Assembly: GCA_963697285.1 (NCBI GenBank)
Contig: CAVONI010000012.1
Location: 434,001 to 498,000, forward strand
Reading direction: 5' to 3'
DNA: 64,000 bases
Source of the DNA: JAEUQQ01 sp963697285
GTDB taxonomy: Bacteria > Acidobacteriota > Vicinamibacteria > Vicinamibacterales > JAFNAJ01
Shown here: one piece after another, positions 28,483 to 36,059 of the stretch
Numbering within the stretch: the first letter of the stretch is position 1
Layout: each line of letters begins with the position of its first letter
The notes under the pieces: model-generated
The model's database searches: none
Told to the model about the DNA's origin: nothing
The model's input: only the letters and a program-made list of their open reading frames with translations
Translations under genes and position numbers: made by a program

Positions 28483-28725
28483 ATGGACTGGGAGATCCAG
28501 CGTGCGGGCCGGGCGTGGCAGGCGGAGGCGATGGACCGCTTCGCCCTCACGCCCGAGAGGTTCGAAATGTGCGAGGGCCGGCTGTTCTGGTCCGACGAGG
28601 ATCGCCTGACGCTGCTGGCCCTCTTGCTCGAGAACGTCGGTGCGGACGCCGCGGTTCGCCTGGGCAATCCCGCCGTGTGGCGGGAGGCCGTCGCTGGGCT
28701 CGACGCCCTGCAGGAACCACGTTAG
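28483..28725 (+). CDS. Small conserved hypothetical protein
   Basis: The 80-residue protein, starting MDWEIQRAGRAWQAEAMDRF, has an even mixture of acidic and aromatic residues, two short helices and RLFWSDEDRLTLLALLLENVG in the middle. It has no signal peptide, Cys pair or known motif. GGAGGGAGA lies directly upstream of the ATG at 28483, which decides the start over an ATG nine codons earlier. It follows the broken toxin-antitoxin pair and converges with rluB. Function unknown. Confidence 0.7.
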   Translation: MDWEIQRAGRAWQAEAMDRFALTPERFEMCEGRLFWSDEDRLTLLALLLENVGADAAVRLGNPAVWREAVAGLDALQEPR

Positions 28726-28785
28726 CAGCGGCACGATCGAGGACGGCGCGCGGTGGACGTCGTCGCGGCCGGCGCCGGGCACGGG

Positions 28786-29559
28786 CTAGCCGCGCGTGCG
28801 CGAGCGCGGGGGCGCGACGACAATCTCGACCGCGCGCTTCAGGGCGTCGACCTCGTCCGTCGTCAGGTCACGCCACTCGCCGGGGCGGAGTTCCCGGTCG
28901 TGCAAGGGGCCCACGGCAATGCGCGTGAGCGATTGCACCGGATGTCCGATGGCGTCGCACATCTTGCGCACCTGGCGGTTTCGGCCCTCGCGAATGCCGA
29001 TCTCGAGCACGGCGCGGCCTTCGTGATTGCGCCGCGGGGGCCTGACCTTCACCATCTTCACCGACGCGGGCAGCGTCCGCTGCCCTTCAATCTCGATGCC
29101 CCGGGCGAGGACGTCGAGTTGCTCGTCGCCGGGAATACCGGCCACCTCGGCGCGGTACTTCTTCTCGATCCCGTGACGGGGATGCGTCAGGCCCGCAGCC
29201 AGGTCGCCGTCATTGGTCAGCAGCAGCAATCCCGCCGAGTCGTAGTCGAGGCGCCCCACCGGGTTCACCGACTCGTGCACGCGTTTCAGGAATTCCATCA
29301 CCGTTCGCCGGCCGTGGGGATCGGACTTGGTGGTGACCACGCGCTCTGGCTTGTTCAGCAGGATGTACCGGAGGCGCTCGGGCTTGACCCGACGCCCGTC
29401 AGCGCGGATGTCGTCGCGCTGCAAGTCGGCCTTCGTCCCGAGCGTGCGGATCGTCACCTTGTTCACCGAGACACGACCGTCGAGGATCATCTGCTCGGCC
29501 GCACGCCGCGAGGCCACGCCCGCCGCCGAGAGAATCTTCTGCAGGCGCTCTTCAGCCAT
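28786..29559 (-). CDS. rluB: 23S rRNA pseudouridine synthase, RluB/RsuA family
   Basis: The 257-residue enzyme isomerises uridine in 23S rRNA (position 2605 in E. coli for RluB). An N-terminal S4 domain (ERLQKILSAAGVASRRAAEQ, then LDGRVSVN) is followed by the catalytic domain. The Asp in PVGRLDYDSAGLLLLTNDGD is the nucleophile, and LEIGIREGRNRQVRKMCDAIGH is the late family motif. The start at MAEERLQ overlaps the end of scpB by 8 bases. The gene order scpA-scpB-rluB is widely conserved, which makes RluB more likely than RsuA or RluE. Confidence 0.9.
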   Translation of the reverse strand: MAEERLQKILSAAGVASRRAAEQMILDGRVSVNKVTIRTLGTKADLQRDDIRADGRRVKPERLRYILLNKPERVVTTKSDPHGRRTVMEFLKRVHESVNPVGRLDYDSAGLLLLTNDGDLAAGLTHPRHGIEKKYRAEVAGIPGDEQLDVLARGIEIEGQRTLPASVKMVKVRPPRRNHEGRAVLEIGIREGRNRQVRKMCDAIGHPVQSLTRIAVGPLHDRELRPGEWRDLTTDEVDALKRAVEIVVAPPRSRTRG

Positions 29560-30523
29560 CGTGCTCGGTCTCGTCGGCAACCTCGGCGCCCACCACGTTC
29601 TCGTCCCGTTCCGCGGCCGACGTGACGGACGCCCCGTCGTCGGCAGCCAGCTTCAGCATGTCGCTCTCGCCCGCTGTCGTGTCGACCGACGCGTCGAAGG
29701 GCAACACGGCGGCCACCACCCCGTCGTCGAGCAGCGGCGGATCGAAGCCGAGCACGTCGGCCATGTCCTCGATCTTCGGCAGGTCGTTCAGATCACGCAG
29801 CCCGAATCGATCGAGGAACTCCCGGGTGGTGGCGTACATGAACGGACGGCCGACCACCGCCTTGCGGCCCGCGATCTTGACCAGCTTGCGATCGACGAGC
29901 GTGCCGAGCACACCCGACGTGTTCACGCTGCGAATCTCGGCGATCTCGGCAGCAGTCACCGGCTGCTTGTAGGCGATGACGGCCAGGGTCTCGAGCGCCG
30001 CCACCGACAGCTTCTGCGTCGTGCGCTCGTGGAACAGCCGCCGCACCCACTCGTGGAACTCCGACCGCGTCACGATCTGGTAGCCGTTGGCGACCTCCAC
30101 CACCTGGAGCCCCCGCCGCTCGTCGTAGCGGCCCTTCAGGATGCCGATGGCTGCCTCGATGCGCGACACGGGTTCCGGGTCGAGCAGCTTGACCAGGGCC
30201 TTCAGGGTGATCGGGTCGGGCGAGGCGAAGATCAACGCCTCGATGATCGCGATGAGCTGGTCATCGGGCGGAGGAACCGCCGGCGCGCCCGGTTCGTCGC
30301 CAGCCTCGTCGACTTCGTCGTCGTCCACGTCGCCCACGAAGGCCGCATCGAGGCCCTCTGCCAACATGTCGGAGACGTCGTCCGCCTGCGGGGAACCGGG
30401 TTCCGGGGTCGCGCTCGCCGCCACCTCGAGGGCCGCGTCATCGCGGTCCGCGGCGTCGGCCGCGTCAGGCAAGCCGGTGACCGGAGTGTGCGTGTCGTCG
30501 TTCACGTTGGATGTCTCGCTCAT
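29552..30523 (-). CDS. scpB: Segregation and condensation protein B
   Basis: The 323-residue partner of SMC-ScpA in chromosome condensation has the two winged-helix domains typical of ScpB. IAIIEALIFASPDPITLKAL opens the first, and SVAALETLAVIAYKQPVTAAEIAEIRSVNTSGVLGTLVDRKLVKIAGR spans the second. The core is about 190 residues; here it is flanked by an acidic N-terminal extension of about 85 residues (DDDEVDEAGDEP) and a Ser/Asp-rich tail, both probably disordered. The start overlaps the scpA stop (ATGA). Confidence 0.93.
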   Translation of the reverse strand: MSETSNVNDDTHTPVTGLPDAADAADRDDAALEVAASATPEPGSPQADDVSDMLAEGLDAAFVGDVDDDEVDEAGDEPGAPAVPPPDDQLIAIIEALIFASPDPITLKALVKLLDPEPVSRIEAAIGILKGRYDERRGLQVVEVANGYQIVTRSEFHEWVRRLFHERTTQKLSVAALETLAVIAYKQPVTAAEIAEIRSVNTSGVLGTLVDRKLVKIAGRKAVVGRPFMYATTREFLDRFGLRDLNDLPKIEDMADVLGFDPPLLDDGVVAAVLPFDASVDTTAGESDMLKLAADDGASVTSAAERDENVVGAEVADETEHDG

Positions 30524-31329
30524 CGTGCAGGCTCTGGCACTGCGGTGACAATGGCGTCGCCGATCGGACGTGGAGCGTCGATCGGCCGCTCGCGCTTGTA
30601 GACGCGGATGTCGGCAAACGCGGTCGTCTGGAACACCCGCACCAACCTGAGGCGAATCATCTCGAGCAGCGCCAGGAACGTCACGATCATGTTGGCCTTC
30701 GTGTTGACGTCGGCGAACAGCAACTCGAACCCGCACGCCTCGGTGGTCGAGAGCCGCGCGAGCAGCTGCTCGATGCGGACCTCGATCGGGATCTGCTCGC
30801 CCGGCAACAGCATCCTGGGCTTCTGCCGCGCGCGCTCCACGACGGCCCTGAACGCGGTGAGCAGGCTGAACAGGTCGACCTCGAGCTCCGGCTCGTACTC
30901 GTCGCCGGCGATCTGGGCGACCACGTCGTCGGGTCGCATCCACTGCGCGCTGCGCACCGTCTCGCGCTCGTGCAGCAACTCCGCCGCCGCCTTGTAGCGC
31001 TGGTGCTCGATCAGGCGCTGGGCCAGGGCCTGGCGCGGATCTTCCGTGTCCTCGTCCTGGTCGGGCTGCGGCCGCGGCAGCAGCATCCGCGACTTGATGT
31101 GAATCAGCGTCGCCGCCATCACCAGGAAGTCGCCGGCCACCTCGAGGTCGAGATCGTGCATCAGTTCGAGGTACACGAGGTACTGCTGCGTGACGAGCAC
31201 GATCGGAATGTCGTGCACGTCGATCTCGTGCTTGCGGATCAGGTGCAGCAACAGGTCGAGGGGCCCCTCGAAGTTCGAGAGCCGCACGGGATACCGCTCG
31301 AGCACCGATTCGAAGGCCTGCTCGTTCAT
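30520..31329 (-). CDS. scpA: Segregation and condensation protein A
   Basis: The 269-residue kleisin bridges the two SMC heads. The N-terminal helical domain starts YPVRLSNFEGPLDLLLHLIRKHEIDVHDIPI, the signature for ScpA. The C-terminal winged helix includes VRIEQLLARLS, NMIVTFLALLEMIRLRLV and ends near FADIRVYKRERP. It overlaps scpB at its end and starts 4 bp after the trpS stop. Together with trpS and the M50 protease it forms a classic minus-strand operon. Confidence 0.94.
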   Translation of the reverse strand: MNEQAFESVLERYPVRLSNFEGPLDLLLHLIRKHEIDVHDIPIVLVTQQYLVYLELMHDLDLEVAGDFLVMAATLIHIKSRMLLPRPQPDQDEDTEDPRQALAQRLIEHQRYKAAAELLHERETVRSAQWMRPDDVVAQIAGDEYEPELEVDLFSLLTAFRAVVERARQKPRMLLPGEQIPIEVRIEQLLARLSTTEACGFELLFADVNTKANMIVTFLALLEMIRLRLVRVFQTTAFADIRVYKRERPIDAPRPIGDAIVTAVPEPAR

Positions 31330-31333
31330 CGCG

Positions 31334-32335
31334 TCACGCGCGCCGGTAGGAGATCTTCATCGCCTCGCGCACGCGCTCCATCGTCTCTTGCGCCAGGACG
31401 CGTGCCCGGGCGGAGCTGTCGAACGCGAGCTCGCGCAGGTAGTTGGGCCTGGCCAGTGCCGCGGCACGGCGCTCACGCATGGGATCGAGCAACGCGTTCA
31501 ATGCCCTGGCGAGCTTCTGCTTCACCTCGACGTCGCCGACCTTGCCCACGCGGTAGCGAGCCTTCAGGTCGTCGACCTCCGCCACGTCGGGATTGAACGC
31601 GTCGTGGTAGACGAACACCGGGTTGCCCTCGACGGTGCCGGGGATGTCGGCCCGCACGCGCTTGGGGTCGGTGTACATCTGCATCACCTTCTTGCGCACC
31701 GTCTCGGCGTCGTCCGACAGGTCGATGGTGTTGCCGTAGCTCTTGCTCATCTTCCGGTTGTCGAGCCCGGGGAGGCGCGGCGTGGGCGTCAGCAGTGCCT
31801 GCGGTTCGACGAACACCTCGCCGAACAGGTTGTTGAACCGGCGAACGACCTCGCGCGACAACTCGAGGTGCGGGACCTGATCCTCGCCAACCGGCACGAC
31901 GTGTGCGTTGTAGATGACGATGTCGGCGGTCTGCAGCAACGGGTAGCCGAGGAAACCGTAGGTGGACAGGTCCTTCTCTGTGAGCTGCTCCTGCTGTTCC
32001 TTGTACGTCGGCACGCGCTCGAGCCACGGGATCGGGATCAGCATCCCGAACAGCAGGTGCAGCTCGGCGTGCTCGGGCACCAGCGACTGGATGAACAGCG
32101 TGCTGCGCTCGGGATCGACGCCCGCCGCGATCCAGTCGGCGAGGTTGTCGTAGACGCTGTCGACGATGCCCGACGGGTCCGCATAGTCGGACGTCAGCGC
32201 GTGCCAATCGGCGCTGAAGTAGAAGCAGTCGTAGGTCTCCTGCAGCGCCGTCCAGTTCTTCAGCGCGCCAACGAGGTGACCGAGGTGCAGCTTGCCGGTC
32301 GGGCGCATGCCCGACACCACGCGACGACGAGTCAT
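31334..32335 (-). CDS. trpS: Tryptophan--tRNA ligase
   Basis: The 333-residue class Ic synthetase charges tRNA-Trp. The HIGH-type motif is RPTGKLHLGHLVGALKNW near the start, and NRKMSKSYGNTIDLSD carries the KMSKS loop. DIVIYNAHVVPVGEDQVPHLELSREVVRRFN is the conserved ATP/tryptophan region. The ATG (32333-32335) overlaps the stop of the M50 protease by one base. The longer open frame upstream is a shadow of the protease gene. Confidence 0.95.
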   Translation of the reverse strand: MTRRRVVSGMRPTGKLHLGHLVGALKNWTALQETYDCFYFSADWHALTSDYADPSGIVDSVYDNLADWIAAGVDPERSTLFIQSLVPEHAELHLLFGMLIPIPWLERVPTYKEQQEQLTEKDLSTYGFLGYPLLQTADIVIYNAHVVPVGEDQVPHLELSREVVRRFNNLFGEVFVEPQALLTPTPRLPGLDNRKMSKSYGNTIDLSDDAETVRKKVMQMYTDPKRVRADIPGTVEGNPVFVYHDAFNPDVAEVDDLKARYRVGKVGDVEVKQKLARALNALLDPMRERRAAALARPNYLRELAFDSSARARVLAQETMERVREAMKISYRRA

Positions 32336-33021
32336 TACAGCAACACGCTCAGGAGCAGGGAATAAGGCGGACCGATGATCATGCCGAGCACGCCGGTCAG
32401 CATCAGGCCGTAGAGGATGAACACGCCGTACGGCCGCAGGCCATCGAAGCGATCGGCCAGGTGAGCCGGCAGGATCCCGCCGAGCACGTTGCCGCCGTCG
32501 AGCGGCGGCACGGGGATCATGTTGAACAGCGCCAGCAGCACGTTGACCCGGAGGGCCGTGAGCGCGAGGGCCGCGACCGGCGAGGCGATGTCGATGCCGT
32601 CGCTGCCACTGCCCAGGGGCGTCAGGCGCAGGACCGCCGCCGCGATGACCGCCAGGACGAGGTTCGACACGGGCCCCGCCGACGCGATCACCATGAAGTC
32701 GCGACGGGGCCTCTTCAGGTAGCGGAAGTCGACCGGAACCGGCTTGGCCCATCCGAGCAGTGGGGCCCCGGTCACCATCGAGATCAGCGGCAGCACGATC
32801 GTTCCCAGGGGATCCACGTGGACCACCGGGTTCAAGGACACGCGCCCGAGCATGCGCGCCGTCGGGTCGCCGAGACGGTGCGCCGTCCACGCGTGGGCGG
32901 CCTCGTGCACCGTCAGCGAGAACAGCAGGACGGCGAGCGAGGTGAACAGGAAGAAGAAGTCGATTTGCTCGAACAAAGCAGCCCAGCGTACGACAGACAG
33001 GCGGAAACGGGCAAGCCGCAT
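32335..33021 (-). CDS. Site-2 protease family (M50) membrane metalloprotease
   Basis: The 228-residue integral membrane protein belongs to the short YwhC/Rip-type branch of M50. The zinc motif HEAAH sits in the first membrane helix (LTVHEAAHAWTAHRLGD). A second helix has FNMIPVPPLDGGNVLGG, which supplies the third ligand. GPVSNLVLAVIAAAVL and further hydrophobic segments give about five or six membrane spans. There is no PDZ domain. It normally sits next to trpS-scpA-scpB, as here, but the substrate is unknown. Confidence 0.92.
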   Translation of the reverse strand: MRLARFRLSVVRWAALFEQIDFFFLFTSLAVLLFSLTVHEAAHAWTAHRLGDPTARMLGRVSLNPVVHVDPLGTIVLPLISMVTGAPLLGWAKPVPVDFRYLKRPRRDFMVIASAGPVSNLVLAVIAAAVLRLTPLGSGSDGIDIASPVAALALTALRVNVLLALFNMIPVPPLDGGNVLGGILPAHLADRFDGLRPYGVFILYGLMLTGVLGMIIGPPYSLLLSVLL

Positions 33022-33118
33022 GCGGGCAGGCCGACGCTCGCCACGTCGGTCTGGCTGGACGGCCGACGCCCGAGAAACGAGTCACCGTCGCACGAGGGTG
33101 CGCGCGTCCCACCCCCCT

Positions 33119-33167
33119 GAAGGGGTCAGGTCTTGAGAAATGCTGCAATGAAAGACGTGACCCCTTC
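33119..33167. repeat. REP-like inverted repeat between uvrC and the M50 gene
   Basis: AAGGGGTCAGGTCTT (33120-33134) and AAGACGTGACCCCTT (33152-33166) are inverted arms with one mismatch, plus an outer G-C pair, separated by a 17-base AT-richer loop. It starts 2 bp after the uvrC stop. Elements with a GGGGTCAGGTCTT arm are typical of dispersed repeats handled by REP-associated tyrosine transposases. As transcribed from uvrC it could also act as a terminator. Confidence 0.7.
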
Positions 33168-33168
33168 G

Positions 33169-34989
33169 CTACGTCCGGGCGCTGTCGAACCACTGCACGA
33201 GCGCCGCGGCGGCGCGGGCGCCGACGACGGCTTCGAGGTCCTCGCGCGCCGCACGGCGCACCCCGGCCACCGACCCGAAGCGGGTCAGCAGCAGCTTCCG
33301 GCGCCTTGGGCCGATGCCCGGGATGCCGTCGAGTTCCGACTGCAGGTCGCGCATGGCGCGCGCCTTCCGGTGGAACGTCACCGCGAAGCGGTGAGCTTCG
33401 TCGCGAATGCGCTGCAGCAGCAGCAACGCGGGACTGTCAGCCGGCAGCACGATCGGGTCGGGCCGGTCGCGCGTGACAATGAGCTCTTCCTTCTTCGCCA
33501 GGCCCACCGCCACGAGATGTGACAGGCCAAGCCGCCCGAGTGCGGCGTAGGCCGCCGACAACTGCCCGTATCCCCCGTCGATCACGATCAGGTCGGGCCA
33601 GGGTCCGTCCTCGTCGGCCACGTGGCCGTAGCGGCGCTGCACGACCTCCTCCATCGCGGCGAAATCATCTGGCCCGCCATCGGCGGCGCGAGCGTGGATG
33701 CGGAACTTCCGATACTCAGCGCGCCGCATCCGGCCCTGTTCGCACACGACCATCGATGCAACGGTCTCGCTGCCCTGGATGGTCGAGATGTCGAAGCAGT
33801 CGATGCGTCGCGGCACGGCTGCGAGTCCCAGCGTCGAGCGCAGCAGGTCGAGGGCGTCGTAGTGGGCGACGCCCCCCTGGTTGAACCGCGTGTCGTACGC
33901 CAGCGCCGCGTTCCGGGTCGCCAGGTCGAGCAGTGCGCGCTTCTCGCCACGCTGCGGGACCATCACCTTCACCTTGCGGCCCGCGTTCTGCGACAACCAC
34001 GCCTCGACCGACTCCACGTCGTCGGGCGCGACCGCGACGTGCACCTCGGGCGGCGCCGGCTGGTCCTCGTAGAACTGCTGGAGGGCCGCTTCGACAATGT
34101 CGGCCTCCGTCGTACCGCCGACGGGCGTCTGCCCCGACAGGTCGACGCGGTCGATCACCCGTCCGCCACGCATCTGGAACACCTGGACGCTCACGCCCTC
34201 GGCGCCGACTTTGACACCGAAGGCATCGCGGTCACCGAGGCGCGGCGTCGCCATCTTCTGCTTCCGGTCGCGCAACGTTTCGATGGTGCCGATCGCATCC
34301 CGCAGGTGCGCGGCCTGCTCGTAGCGTTCGTCGTTTGCGGCCTCAACCATCTCGTCGCGCAGGGCCGACAGCAACTCGTCGTTCCGTCCCTCGAGGAACA
34401 GGGCCGCCTGGTCAACCGCGTGGCGATAGGCCTCCGGGGTGCAGATCGTGGTCACGCACGGGGCGATGCACCGCTGGATGTCGTACTCGAGACACGGACG
34501 AGGCCGGTCGCCCGTCATCACCTCGCGGCACGAGCGGATGCCGAACAGCCGGTGCGTGAGCTTGATTGTCCGTCGCGCGAGCGACGCGGGAAGGAACGGC
34601 CCGGCGTACAGGTGCCCATCGCGTTCGACGCGCCGCGCAACGTGCAGCCGCGGAAACGCTTCGCCGGTGGTGAGTTTCAGGTAGGGGTAGCTCTTGTCGT
34701 CGCGCAGCAGCACGTTGTAGCGCGGCGCCCGCTGCTTGATGAGGTTGTTCTCGAGCGCGAGCGCCTCGACCACCGAGTCGGTGACGATGACCTCGAGGGC
34801 ATGGGCCTCGTCGAGGAGGGCGTCAGTCCTGGGATGGCTGCCGTGGGCGCCGAGATAGCTCCTGACACGGTCGCGCAGGCGGCGCGCCTTGCCCACGTAG
34901 ATGGTCTCCCCCGCCTTGTTGAAGTACAGGTAGACTCCGGGCTGCTCGGGCAGCCGTGCTATCTGGGCTTTGAGGTCGGTGATGGCCAT
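33169..34989 (-). CDS. uvrC: UvrABC system protein C
   Basis: The 606-residue excision nuclease makes both cuts around UvrB-bound DNA damage. In order: a GIY-YIG domain (GVYLYFNKAGETIYVGKARRL) for the 3' cut; Cys-rich CLEYDIQRCIAPC; a UVR motif (EMVEAANDERYEQAAHLRDAI) that binds UvrB; an RNase-H-like domain with DCFDISTIQGSETVASMVV and DLIVIDGGYGQL for the 5' cut; and a C-terminal helix-hairpin-helix pair (LDGIPGIGPRRRKLLLTRFGS). The ATG at 34989 begins MAITDLK, preferred over one 11 codons upstream. A TATAAT lies about 45 bp upstream on the minus strand. Confidence 0.95.
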   Translation of the reverse strand: MAITDLKAQIARLPEQPGVYLYFNKAGETIYVGKARRLRDRVRSYLGAHGSHPRTDALLDEAHALEVIVTDSVVEALALENNLIKQRAPRYNVLLRDDKSYPYLKLTTGEAFPRLHVARRVERDGHLYAGPFLPASLARRTIKLTHRLFGIRSCREVMTGDRPRPCLEYDIQRCIAPCVTTICTPEAYRHAVDQAALFLEGRNDELLSALRDEMVEAANDERYEQAAHLRDAIGTIETLRDRKQKMATPRLGDRDAFGVKVGAEGVSVQVFQMRGGRVIDRVDLSGQTPVGGTTEADIVEAALQQFYEDQPAPPEVHVAVAPDDVESVEAWLSQNAGRKVKVMVPQRGEKRALLDLATRNAALAYDTRFNQGGVAHYDALDLLRSTLGLAAVPRRIDCFDISTIQGSETVASMVVCEQGRMRRAEYRKFRIHARAADGGPDDFAAMEEVVQRRYGHVADEDGPWPDLIVIDGGYGQLSAAYAALGRLGLSHLVAVGLAKKEELIVTRDRPDPIVLPADSPALLLLQRIRDEAHRFAVTFHRKARAMRDLQSELDGIPGIGPRRRKLLLTRFGSVAGVRRAAREDLEAVVGARAAAALVQWFDSART

Positions 34990-35144
34990 GTGGAACGAGC
35001 CGCGAGCGGGGGCTGCAGACACCCCATCTCACGATTATACGGGTGCCTGTTCTTGAACCGCCGGCACCCGCTGGGCTAGACTCCCCTTCCTGCCGCCGGC
35101 ACCGTTCGCCGGCCCGACGACGCGAGGCCGCACTCGGAAGGCTC

Positions 35145-35744
35145 ATGACATTCACCGGATTCGTCGGCGCCACCTTCTGGATGCCGCTGCGCCTGATCAT
35201 CGCGTTGTGCGTGCGGCTGCGCATCCACCCGAACGTGCTCACCTTCACGGGCGTGCTCATCAACGTGGTCGCTGCCGTGGCCCTGGGCCTCGGGTCCTTC
35301 ATGTGGGCGGGCGTCATCATGACGCTGGCCAACATCTTCGACTTCATCGATGGCAAGGTCGCGACCGAACTGAATCTCTCGTCGGAGTTCGGGGGCTTCT
35401 GGGACTCGGTGATGGACCGCTTCAGTGACATCTCGCTGTTCGTCGGCTTGACGTACCTGTACTCGACGATGGGCCGCACCGACTACGTGATGATCACGGC
35501 GCTGGCGACGATGTTCACCATCCTCACCAGCTACACCCGTGCGCGCGCCGAGTCCATCGTCGCCAAGTGCAAGGTCGGCTTCATGGAACGGCCCGAACGC
35601 ATCGTGCTGTTCATGCTCGGTGCGTTCACGAACCGCATGGCCGCGGTGCTGTGGGTCATCCTGGTGTTGTCGGTGTCGACCGTCTTCGCGCGCATCTACT
35701 ACACGTGGCGCGCCCTCAACGATCCGGAGATGCGCGCATCATGA
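35145..35744 (+). CDS. CDP-alcohol phosphatidyltransferase family membrane protein
   Basis: The 199-residue integral membrane enzyme family transfers a phosphatidyl group from CDP-diacylglycerol, or a CDP-linked polar group, to an alcohol. The metal-binding signature D-x2-D-G-x2-A-R-x8-G-x3-D-x3-D is present as DFIDGKVATELNLSSEFGG and then FWDSVMDRFSD. The Arg after Ala is Thr here, a deviation from consensus. About six membrane segments are visible. The start at 35145 (MTFTGFVG) follows a non-conserved stretch. It overlaps the next gene by 4 bases (ATGA). The alcohol substrate is unknown; phosphatidylinositol-phosphate or glycerophosphate synthase-like roles are possible. Confidence 0.85.
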   Translation: MTFTGFVGATFWMPLRLIIALCVRLRIHPNVLTFTGVLINVVAAVALGLGSFMWAGVIMTLANIFDFIDGKVATELNLSSEFGGFWDSVMDRFSDISLFVGLTYLYSTMGRTDYVMITALATMFTILTSYTRARAESIVAKCKVGFMERPERIVLFMLGAFTNRMAAVLWVILVLSVSTVFARIYYTWRALNDPEMRAS

Positions 35745-35950
35745 TCCGCCCCGAGCGCGACCTGCCGATGCCGTTCCGCGCGATCTGGCACGCGCTGTAC
35801 TGGACGTTCGAGCGCGCCACCTGGCAGTACGATGTGATGGTGCTGCTGATCCTCGGCTTCATCTGGCTGACCCCGCCAGATTGGATCGGGGATCCGATGG
35901 CTCATGGCAACGGCCCTATCGGCTGGCTGATCGGGATGCTCACGCGCTGA
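35741..35950 (+). CDS. Small membrane protein coupled to the CDP-alcohol transferase
   Basis: The 69-residue protein has one hydrophobic segment (VMVLLILGFIWLTPPDWIG) preceded by an aromatic, charged stretch (FRAIWHALYWTFERATWQYD). I do not recognise a family. The ATGA overlap with the phosphotransferase gene and the tandem hairpin repeats right after its stop indicate a two-gene operon. It may assist the enzyme at the membrane, but that is inference from position only. Confidence 0.7.
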   Translation: MIRPERDLPMPFRAIWHALYWTFERATWQYDVMVLLILGFIWLTPPDWIGDPMAHGNGPIGWLIGMLTR

Positions 35951-35965
35951 CGCGGTCTCGTGAGG

Positions 35966-36059
35966 CGGCGTTCACCGGGCCGCACGGGGGTGCGGCCCCT
36001 ACACCGTCCCCGGCGCGGTGTTCGCCGGGCCGCACAGGGGTGCGGCCCCTACATCGTGC
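35966..36059. repeat. Two tandem copies of a hairpin-forming repeat
   Basis: Two 44-bp copies 50 bp apart (35966-36009, 36016-36059) are over 85% identical. Each holds a perfect inverted repeat, GGGCCGCAC and GTGCGGCCC, with a 4-base loop (35977-35998 and 36027-36048). They lie between convergent genes. The second copy runs into the cfa gene and contains its TAG stop (36049-36051). They probably end transcription from both sides. Confidence 0.85.
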
